DNA of 64,000 nucleotides from Bolinopsis microptera (lineage: Eukaryota; Ctenophora; Tentaculata; Lobata; Bolinopsidae). The position numbers were made by a program, and so were the translations under genes. The notes under the pieces are model-generated. The model did no database searches. It was not told the DNA's origin and was given only the letters and a program-made list of their open reading frames with translations. The first letter of the stretch is position 1. Every line of letters begins with the position of its first letter. The stretch is taken from the NCBI RefSeq assembly GCF_026151205.1, contig NC_087074.1:10015226-10079225 (forward strand), in the 5' to 3' direction. Shown in pieces: positions 12,901-24,900 of the stretch.

Positions 12901-15900
12901 AATACCTTAACTCCTGTAATCTGGATCTCAACTAAATACCTTAACTCCTTTAATCTAGAATACCAATTGAAGCTTTCCTCTTAAGTACTGTGCGGTATAG
13001 GGTCTCACTGCTTGACAAATTCTCAACAGTGGTATCTGATAAAAGGTAGACAAACAGCTTTAAGATAAAAGTTTTTGCCTTCATCTTTTTTAGACTAATT
13101 TACTTTAAGCTGCGTCTATTTTTAAGGGAATGCCGTTATCAGTCTGAAAAATCCGACTGGAATTCCACTAAAACCGATGTCTTATGCCTAAAATAGCATC
13201 TTTTGGTGATGAGACGCAAAGTGTTTCAAATTAGAAGTTCAGAATTGTCGCCCTTTGAATGTCCCCTGCAAGAAATCTAACACTTTAGATCTACAAATCT
13301 CGTTTTATCACACATTATCTAATAAAGATACATGGTCTAATCCTATTCCTTTTCTCAAATGCGTCATTGAAATGTATCTCGATGAGAATTTGACTATAGG
13401 GATCGCTTGTAGCTTCACGACATCTATAATTCTGTAATCTATAATTCTGTAATCTACCTATTTTTACACCTATGATTTAATTGAACATCTTGTATAGTTG
13501 CTTTGATATAGATGCAAGATAGGCTGGACTTGACGCAAATCAGTGTCGTCAATGGTTACCTTACTTTAGAGTTTCCCACGTTCCAGAGTAACACTTGTGG
13601 TTATGTTTGTTGCTAAAAATAGAATAAGATGTCACTGTGATGTATTCAAGCATTAGAACGATTTCAAGACGTCATTGAAGCATCAAATCTGCTTACAAAT
13701 GATACCCAATTTCTTCGCTGGAGTACCCAGAAACCCTTACTGGATGGGGCCTAACTTTGAAAGTAAAAGAGTTAGAGACTTCCGGTTTTTTGCAACATGT
13801 TCGTCTTGTAAAAGTAACGTTTCCCCCCCAGGGGGAACATTTAAAACAACGTAGATTTGGAGTTATCTTCACATCTCCAGGAAAGTGTCATTTTGGTCCG
13901 ATCAAAAGTTTGCAACTTTAACTTTGCAGATTCCTGTGCTCTCATTGGCTGAATTGTGTCACGTGCTGGCTACTTGAACATTGGAATGCGCCACGCGTGC
14001 AAATCATGCTTGTTGTCGCGCGCGAGGTCAAGCCGTCTGTTTAAATTAAACCACCTCTAGTACCACCGTCAGCCAGTAACTTTTGCTGGGTAAACTTAGT
14101 TTATATCACCAGTGACCAGACCTTATTATGTTTCCTGTTTACACTGTCATTTTGGAGGTTCTATATCCAATTTTCAAGAATCTCTCAACATTCCAAAAAG
14201 TCGAATTAGTGACTCTCAACTATCTCTAATCTGATGCAAATTCTTGCAACAGAAGAACATACTATAAACGAGTTGGCTACAGCAAGTCTGTCATAACAAA
14301 ACGTCCAGCCAGCCACTTCGTCCGAATTGGACCCTGAAAACCTTCTAAAGTTAACCGGATTTTGGAGGTGTTACCAGTTACGAAGCCATGCTAGATAATA
14401 TCGGTACAACTTCTGTAAAATGTCATCACCACGTTCAATGCCGGAAAACCTTTGCACCAGCACTGCGTTCTGTGTTCTGAAATCTGCACTAAAATTTCAC
14501 ACGTATTCAGAACTTTGTAGTATATTCAGCATTCAATTATCAAAAGAACCCGCAAAGTTCAAATTACGGTCGGACCATTTCAGTTTTCACACACTGCACA
14601 GGACAAATGCAACTCTAATCTTCCATTATTCATTCTATAATTCCTTTGACATTCATCCCTATTATTCCTTTGATATTCACCCCGTTCTTTCCCTCAGATT
14701 CAATGACGGAGTGCCAGAAGATGCTACACGAGCACATAAAGTACTCCCGTACCGGCTACCGCGTTGAGTGCACGGACGAGGGTCTGTTCGCGCCGCGCCA
14801 GTGCGATAGCGGTGTGGAGAAGTGCTGGTGTGCGGAGCGTTCCACCGGCCGAATAATCTTTGGAACATACCACGCCAACCATATGGTCGGACCTTACAAC
14901 TGCAAGAAGTGTGAGTACTGGTTTAATTGAAGTAGATATTGAAGCAAGAAGTGTGAGTACTGGTTTAATTGAAGTAGATATTGAAGCAAGAAGTGTGAGT
15001 ACTGGTTTAATTGAAGTAGATATTGAAGCAAAAAGTGTGAGTACTGGTTTAATTGAAGTAGATATTGAAGCAATAAGTGTGAGTACTGGTTTAATTGAAG
15101 TAGATATTGAAGCAAGAAGTGTGAGTACTGGTTTAATTGAAGTAGATAAGTGTGAGTTAGTGGATGTAGATATTGAAGCAAGGTCTGGATTTTAAATACA
15201 GTTCAAACTTCAACGGCAAGTTGGTTTGCACGGAAGTTAAACTTCCATTGTAAGATCGAATAAGTTAGTTTTTGAGTAGTTTCTGACAGGTCTGAAGTCT
15301 ATTTTGGGTGGAGGCGGTCCCTTTATCTCGGAAGAGGGTCTCTCACCTGCCAACAATAAGAAGCCAACACAAACCCTGAGCACGTCTGTTCTAGCGCCGT
15401 CGTCACGGTTTTTAACTCAAGTCGCGCCACGCGAACAGCTTTTTTCGTCATACTTTTGCTCAGAGGCCATAGTTAGCTTTCCAAACTGATACGGCATCTC
15501 TATCACATTCCAGCGATCCGTATCGAAGCTTCAAGGGAATGAACCTAGAATTCAGCGGACAACGACGATAATAGCTGGCAGTATACGTGACCCATTAAGC
15601 TCTCAGCTGTCATCACACATGACTATCACTAAATTACCAGTACCTGCCCATTTGAAGGCCATTACCAGGCCGCATCATGTGTCGTACCTGGTGGCACTGT
15701 TGTGTGCTGCTTATGTGGTGAAACCTGATAACTATGTCACCTCGTGAAAGCTACAGTTAAACGAGGAATCTGAGGGGAAACCTGATCGTTAATGTGGCTG
15801 CTTATACTGCTTATCAGAGCGGCATGATGATGTGCGTCAACCTGAGAGCAGTTGCAGTAGAATTGTCGTCACTGGGTCGTCACAATAGAGGATTCCAGTG

Positions 15901-18900
15901 TGGTGGTGGAAATCACGTTACCAATCACAGTTCCTAGAGATTACAGACCTGGGTTCTCCACCACCGCCAGTGTAATCAGTCAGTGTTACCTTATATGGTT
16001 GTGTTTAATCAGTAATCAGTACTCATGCAGACTTAATAAGACTCCTTATAACAGTATCACTGTCTGCTCAACAGTCGTAAGACAATCCTGAACTTCGTTT
16101 TTTAATCTGGCGACACGGCTTGGATGACAGGGTGATAGGTTTTAGGACTGCTTTCTTGAATGTCGTGGAATATTTGTATGTATACAAATATTCCACGACA
16201 TTCAGTCTTACACAGTTATACTGTCATTACCAAAATATTATATTAAAGTTCTTATGAGGCGCAGTTAAATCAGAAGAAAATTAATCTCCGATAGTCTAAT
16301 ATGAGAATATTAATTTTCGTGAGATAAAATGCATGAATTCTTGATCTTAGATGTATCCCTTTTAACGTTGCCGCCTTACAGTAACCTTGCCGCCTTTTCG
16401 TACTGTAGTCAAGAATCTTTTGGTGTATGTGTGCTTGCGGTCACCATCTCCACTCATAAAAGAATAATCTTGGCTGTCTTTACTTTTGTGGCGTAAGTTT
16501 ACAATATAATCTATATTATCGAGACAGAGTACCTTTTGCGGTCCACTCGATGTCTAAAATTGTTCGTAACCGGAGAAAAACACAGTATTCCGTTGAAATA
16601 ACAAATAAAACGATTGAATACTGATGACTGTGTCTATAATTAACAGATAAACCTTTGAAGCATAAGATTTTATTTCCAGACAGTAAGTTTAAGGTTTGAT
16701 GATCTTTACATTATTTATTGCACGACATAAAACTGCTAACAAAACCCGAGTACCACCCGGAGTCTTCACTCTTAATCACTCTTAATCACTCTTAATAAAC
16801 ATGCAGAGCTGCAAGGAATGAATAACTGTAAGTGTAGAGAGAGAAGTGTGTTTTTATCATCTCTAGTCACGTGATAATGATAACCAAAGTGACTTTCAAT
16901 GAGTTCACAACAGAACCCACGTTAGACACATTGGTTTTGGAAAAACATAAGTGTTTTGGTGTAAAATTATAATCATATGAGACAGGATCAGAGATCATAA
17001 AAACGCACATTCTCCGCCTAGCTGGAAGCCCACTTCTATACTCGAGTTTCATATTTCGATCAATCCGCATAAATTGTGAACTGATTTCATATTTCTTCGA
17101 ATTGACAAAATTCAAAGCAATGAAACAATTCAACATATCCCATCACCGTGTAAAATGTTGATAAAAGCATTATTCTTTGATGTCTCAAAACTTTGATGTT
17201 TTAAAAATTAACGGCTGTGCTCCATTCTAATTGGGTGCTTGATCGCACTTTGAACCGTCTAATGATAGAGCCACGGCCCATGATCTAGATATAACTTCTT
17301 TCTTTTGAATGAAAATAACCCGCTACATTGTTTCTTTCCGATAGTAACTCAGTCACTGTTAAGATCATCAACATTTGTTTGAGTTTCCAAAATTCTTGAC
17401 TTCCAGAAACAAGCCGATAATGGTGAAAATTGTACGTGTCAAACATTTTGGCATTTATACCAGATTTATCAAACAAATGTAGAAAAAATGTCAACGATGT
17501 ATGATCCCCATCCGACGCCTGTACGCCATTCCTTTGATAGTATAAGGAAAATAGAGATAATAAAATATGATATGCTCACTGATTTGACATAATTATAGAC
17601 TTGGAATGTTGATAAAAGTGATATATAATAATATCGTAATATTATAGGATATATATGAAAAATCCGGATTGGAATATTATTTATGAGTCGCATAGTTGAA
17701 ATGTTTTCTTGGGTAAATTTCTATTGAGCTATTGATCCCATTTGATGCGACAAGGAAAAGGCTTTTATCAGGAAAGGCTTTTATCAGGAAAGGAATTATT
17801 CAACGTTTTAATGTGACAGCATCGTATTCATGATCTCAAATTTTTTGTTCATAATACTTTCAACACTATTATATAACAAATAATTTGAGATCATGAATAC
17901 GATGCTGTCACATTGAAACGTTGAATAATTCCTTTCCTGATAAGAACCTTTTCCTTGTCGCATCAAACGGGATCAATAGAAATTTACCCAAGAAAACGTA
18001 TCTATTTATATAATATATACAAAACATTTCGGTAGATGAAATTAAATTTGATTAAACTTAACAACGAGTCTAACTTAACTACCAGTCCATAGTAACCAAT
18101 CAACAAAGGAGAAACCCTGCTTAAATCTTAACAATTGTCAAGATTCAAAACATAAAAGATAACTGTTTTCGTCACTCTCGACGTTTATTTGTAGATTGAC
18201 AAACAGAGTTCTGTTACCGACCAACCCTTGTAATGTAAATTTTGTAATCTAGCAGCTCTTAACTCATCAATACTTTCGAAATTTTGAATCTTTGCTTGGT
18301 GCAAAGAGACCACCAAATTTACTGTTAAATCAATATGCCCTTTATTAAGTATGTTCAATTAATTTTAAATTCTAATGTGATATTCGGAGATCTGATAGAT
18401 ATGAAGTATTCAATCTTACGATGACATGGCAGTGAGTTTAATAAATTCAGCATATTCCGTAGAATGTGTAGATATCTTACTATATATAAAGCGAGACGAT
18501 ATATATATATATATCTGTGCCATTTTACTGACACCACGGCATCAACTTTAACGCAACTTTCCGCAAAAACCGTAAAAGATATACAACTGAAATTTTTTTG
18601 ACTGAGTCAAATGCTTTTATGCTTTTCAAATCAGCATTAAAAAATAAAAAATTGGCCAAGGAATAATTATTTTAGTGCCCAAAATTTGGACCCCCAAGTG
18701 GTGTCAAAAACGCGAATTAAATAGGTAATAATTATTTTAGTCTCTTGAGTCTTGACACCACTTTAGAGTAATACGGGTTCCTGCTCATTTTACTTCTTCT
18801 TCCAACGTCCTGTCATCCTCTACAGCACCTTCCAGCCACATTCTCCCTGATGCCCCTTTCACTGATGAGCATGTAGCAAGCCACGACCATGCTAGCAGTT

Positions 18901-21900
18901 TGTGGAACAAAAGTGCCAGAGAAGAACCAAATGTAAACACTCCTACTGATGTTGGTTTTGTCCAACGTTGCTAGGTTCACTGAAAATACAGCAAAAGATG
19001 CTGCGCCTATAATATCGGAAAACACAAGCATACTTACCAGCTTAAATTCCCTCTTAACCATTCCAGCGACTCTTATTTCACCAGTTTGGTACCAAAACCT
19101 TATCCAGGTGGCTAAATAAATTCCGGCCACAATGCAACACACTATGATGAATGGGGCCATGGATACAGCATCATCGATAACTGTTTCTTTCGATAATGGA
19201 ATAGAGAATCCCTTTCTTCTGTTCATTTGTCCGTGTATGATTGCAGCAGCAAAACAACCAGTGAAAAGAACGCATATTGTGATCACTAAACCCTTTATCA
19301 GTTTAGATGATTCGTTAAGGATTGTCCATAAGGGACAGTGGATATTACTGTACTGCATAGCAACTATCACAGTGTCGAAGGATATCAGTGCTACCGAGCT
19401 CAGGATGCCTACAATATTCAAGGCTATTTCCCACCATCGGAAACTCATTATTTGGGAGAAATCTCGATCATTGAGAAGAGGGGGGGGGGGGGGTCCAACC
19501 CGATGTCCGATATGAGGGTTGATGAGGCCAAAATCGGAATCGGAAAAATCGGAAAAATCGGAAAATTGAGAAATTTACTGAATCAATCTCTAAAAGCTCT
19601 CAGAAGTGATATAATTTAACCAGAACCCCTACATATGCTATGTATGCTATATGAAAACGAAACAATTGGACATTCCAATAGTATTTTTTATGTGTATTTC
19701 CACTGCAGGGGCTAATGATTATAGAATGAAATAGTCTGTGATTAACATATTACATACATTATAAAATGGGCAGGGGTTTTTATATTTCTTGTTAAATTAA
19801 CGGCTAAATTAGTAACTTATATTAAATATAAACAATGTGTTATCACGTTCATTAAATTGAAATGCGAGATATAATAGATACTAAGTACTCAATTTTAAGA
19901 TGGCATGGTGGTGAGTTGTATCAGTGTTATATCTTTAAATATTGGTTAATTTAGTAGCTAACATCAAATCTATTCATTACGGTATTATAAGAACCTATCC
20001 TGAATCTATTACGGGTACTATTTATATTCTCTGATAAGTGAGGGCAACCCTGGAGTTTAAACAAACCGTTACCGCTCCATCACGCTCTAACAAATCTTTC
20101 ATGATCAGCACTTTGCCACTTTGTCAGAGTTTTAACAACTCAAAGCATCGACCGAACTTTCTAAGCTAATCCTAGTATGAAAAAATTAATATTTTGTGGC
20201 GAATGTTCTGTACTGGGAGACATGGAATATTTAGACTGATAGTTTTAAGTTAAATAAGTTTTAAACTAATTATAGCACTACAAATCTGTCAAATGTATTG
20301 AGTATTATGTAATGGGATGGAAGCGTTTTAAACTAGGTGTAGCCAGTCCACACCCTAGCTCCATAATATTTTTTGTTTTGAAACCCCACGGTGGAGGCTG
20401 GCGTGTGCCGCAATTTATTAATCAATGGTAATTACATGATAAATGAAATTATAGAAGTCACACTAAAATATATATATATATGAATAATTTGTTTTAATTC
20501 TAGATGAAAAGATCTAATATGTGTTGTATAATGGAATCTAATTGTTATCTGAATATAATCGTCGAAACGACTGCTAGAATACCTTGAGATGTTTCCGTTT
20601 GCTTAGGCTTTTAACTCAAGAAGAATCTTAATTATACTAGAAAAATGGCATAATATTCGAAAAAAGATGATGATTTCGACGAAGGACATGATTACTTTTA
20701 TGTTTCCTTTTTTACTCGGGCCTCACCGTTAAGTTAAACTGTTGAAGAAGAATATATCGGAATGTTTTAAAGAAATTATGCGATTACGATCATTAGCATT
20801 ACTATCAAACAACGTTATCTGCGTTAATGTTGGCAGGGGTGTCTACGACTTTCATGTAAAAACGTCACAGTATGGGGTGCTTTGATGCAATATCTGCAGT
20901 AATTGTTAATCAATATAAACCGGTAACATTTCTCGGATTAGTGTTATGAAATATTCTTTAGTATATTATAACACTGAGTAGTGTAATTACGATAGCCAAG
21001 ATCTGACTTATTTTTGTCGTACGGAGAGCACCTGCCGGGCATTAAAGTAGATATTAGCGGACGTGATTTATAAGATTTATGTCAAAGTTTTACTATTACT
21101 TTTTTCGACCGTATTATTGTTGTATGAAATAAACTTCCAGGGAAAGTATATGAGCCTACTGGCTACTTACCGGCGCAACAAGAGTTGACTTGCAGGGGCA
21201 AGATCTTACCAAGTAGATTCTCCATATCTCCATATTCTAGTCACTCTGACTACTTGTCGAAATGATATCATCCAACTTCGACCCAGGTCAAAGTTGGAGA
21301 GATCGTAAGGGAAGGTAGTTAACTCCCTTACCCTGTACCCAACCCGCACTAAGATCACTGTTGATCTAGCAATAAAAAGCGTACGATTCTCCTGCAGTAA
21401 CTTACTTGTAGTCTAATGTATGAGTAGCGTAATAGTTCTGACGGCCGTGTGGTGGTTAGAGACCGCTCACCGCTGTCAGAGTAACGAGGTTGTCAAGTAT
21501 TAACCTCACTGAATCGTGACGGAGTTGTCACAAGATGGTTTGTGATTTTATGAGGACAGCTGAATGGTTATAAAACTGTTGGGTTAAACTTTCATGGCCC
21601 AATTTGTTAACCATTCTGTCGGGCCGAACTAATTAAGCTAGAATCTAAAGTTTTACAAGTTATAAAATAACAAAAAAGAATTGAAAAAAATAAGAAACTT
21701 TCTCCACCCCTGATTATCCTCTGATTTCAGTGAGTGAAATGCCGCGCTGTGAAGCCCTGGATCATGTCGGAAAGTTGAACGTGGTGGCGAGTGATTACAT
21801 GCCACAGTGTGATGAGGATGGAAACTTCTTACCCCAACAACAACAGGTCAGTAGTGCTGTAAACCCCCGTTTTACCCCAACAACAACAGGTCAGTAGTGC

Positions 21901-24900
21901 TGTAAACCCCCGTTTTACCCCAACAACAACAGGTCAGTAGTGCTGTAAACCCCCGTTTTACCCCAACAACAACAGGTCAGTAGTGCTGTAAACTCCCGTT
22001 TTACCCAACAACAGGTCAGTTGCGCTGTAAACCCCCGTTTTACCCCAACAACAACAGGTCAGTAGTGCTTTAAACCCCCGTTTTACCCCAACAACAACAG
22101 GTCACTGGTCAGTAGTGCTGTAAACCCCCGTTTTGAGTTACACCACAGGAAATTGGGATTTGATTAATTAATTTGCATCAAAGGTGTGTAATGTGTATGA
22201 TCAATGTAAGGGGATCGAGAAACTCCCGGTTTATCAAAGTTCTGCATAAATCTTCCTGAAGCTATCCACACTACAAAGTACGTTGAGCTGGAAACTTTTT
22301 TTCATGTTTTTTCTCCACATTATCCAGATTCCTACCAGAATATTATTACAAGCTTACAAATAAATACTGTAATTGAGCTCGTTATTTTGACAGAGTGGGC
22401 CCCATATTTCTGTAGAATACTGAATACAGACAGTTTGAAAGTGGAGTTTGCTAATCGTTTCCTCCCAAAATGATATATTGTGATCACTCTAAATTCGTCG
22501 TTGTGGTTTAAATCAAATCAACTATGAAATAAGATAAGTCTCCAAATCACATCTTTAGCATTATAGTAATTTGACCAAAACCCATAATCATAAGTAGAGT
22601 AGACCGCTGCCAGTGTCTCTCTTTTCCAAACAAAAGAAAATGATATTAATTTGAATAACCGTCCGCAAATGCAAATTGATACCGATAATGAAATCGGTCG
22701 CTCGCTTTTCCCATTCATTCACGGCTTACGAATTGTAATAAAGCTTATTGAATGGGAAAAGCGAGCGACTGATTTCATTCTCGGTATCAATTTGCATTTG
22801 CGGACGGTTATTCAAATTAATATCATTTCCTTTTGTTTGGAAAAGAGAGACACATGCAGCGGTCCACTCTACCCATGATTATGGGTTTTGGTCAAATATC
22901 ATATCTTTTTGATTATAATATCAGGATAATTTACAAAGTCGAAACGTAAACTCATAACTTCATTAATACTAATATTAATAAGGAGGTAATTTCAACGATT
23001 TCGAAATTTTATCTTTGAAAACATTTCCTTGTGTTTAGGTGGGTATATAAATAGTATTGTGAATATAAGAGCGACGGTCATGACCGGTCATGACCGGTCA
23101 TGCTTGCCAGCATTGTGATAAAGAAATATTGTATTTCATTTATAAGATAATTGGGGTAAGGCTATACTATGGTAAATATTGCTTCCGGTTTTCTACGGAC
23201 TGAATGAAAACCAAAAACCTCAAGGTATTATAGCACTTAAACCGGTTCTGAATGCCAGTAATTCTTTTGAAATGGAGAGGGTAGATATTTTTCATTTCGA
23301 CAAATTAAGACCTCTTGTTATATAATGGGCCTATTTCTCATTGCTCTGGAATTATCCAGAATTTCATTGTTCTGGAATATCGCAGCTAACGTACTGCAAA
23401 AGAATTTCGTCTTTCTTGAATTAAAAGTGTACAAACAGTTACATAGATGACCCAATAAAATGAGATAAAACTGGCATGGAATTTTTGATCGAGACTGGAA
23501 GTAGTGACGAATAGACTGAAATAACTGATGTTAAATAATTATTGCTCTAATATGTCACGATATTATAGTGTTCCGATTCACTTACTAATCAACATGTTCA
23601 GATTCCATAAACAGGCTTCAAATTGGGTCAATTTATCGACAATTTTCTGCCCTGACAACAATTTATCGACAGTTTCTACCCTCACTTTTAACACGTACAA
23701 ATATGTAGCCACCTATTTTTCTCACTGACGCCCCCCCCCCCCCCCCCCAGTCCCCACTCTCCAGTCCCCTCCCCGCCCCCCCCCCCCCCCCCTTTCTCAA
23801 CATCTCACTATTAATGCGCCCCTTTTTCCACTTATTAAATGAATAATTGTTACAGATGGTCGATGATACTGGGATCCAGTGGTGCGTGTATAAAGATGGT
23901 CTGGAGATCCCTAAGACCCGCGTTTCTTTCAACGAAGCGATTGCTTGCGACCCAGGTAATTTGTCAAGATTTTGATTTGTAATAATATGATAATATTAGC
24001 AGTTTTAAAACTGATTTTGCGGATGTTTAAACTCTCCATCCATACATTTCTTTACCACACGTTTTTTGCTGTTAATATTCGCATGAAAAAAATTTCATTA
24101 TAATTATTGGAACAAAGTATCCTTTGTAAGCAACATCCATCGCTTGTGAAGTCTCCGGCATTCTCAATCAACTTCCGGTGTTTTCTTTAACAAAGTGAGC
24201 TTTTAAAAAGTTTTTAAATGGAATAATTGCTATTTTCAGTAGTTTCCAAGAAGTTTTAAAATACTTCTGTAAATAAATAAGGTGTGTCCATGTCGAAAGA
24301 TAATAACAAATAACAGTACAGACCGTTTGATAAATGATCACAAAGCACGTTTCAATTACTGGTCACCTCATCGTGTATTGAAAGTTTTTTTTTCTGGATT
24401 AATAAAAATGCAGAATTGTTAACAAAAATTGCAGTCTGTCGGTTATTTCTAAATTTTAACAGATAATTATCGCTTATTTATGCCAGAAGAAATTTTGAAT
24501 TTTAATTAAACGTATGGTTGTCTCTGGAGCGGAGTTCCAAGAACAGTATTAAGTTACTCGGCTGCATGGAATCAGAACTGTTACATTTAATTTTCTCTGA
24601 TCGACTAAAAGCACTCTAATATTAAATGGAGGGTATGCCGAAAAACAGAAGTATCTCACAGTACATTGTTGAATTCTATCCGAGAGTCTTTAAAACATTC
24701 TTTTCTACACGTTAGATTTGATGATAAAACATTAAAGTTAAGTCCGAATGTCAGTCAATGAATCTCGTTACGATCATCGCCTAAATTGGACATGCATTAG
24801 ATGTACATTAAAAGTTTATTCTAAATTGTACCTCCATGCGCACGCGATCTAAAATATAATATCAACTTTTTCATAAAAAGCATCCACTGAAACAAAATTG

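Noticed and set aside
14860-15195. Plus-strand open frame through the 42-bp array as extra coding sequence
   Set aside because: It is in a different frame from exon 3. The exon frame meets TGA in the first unit, and phase requires the donor at 14911.
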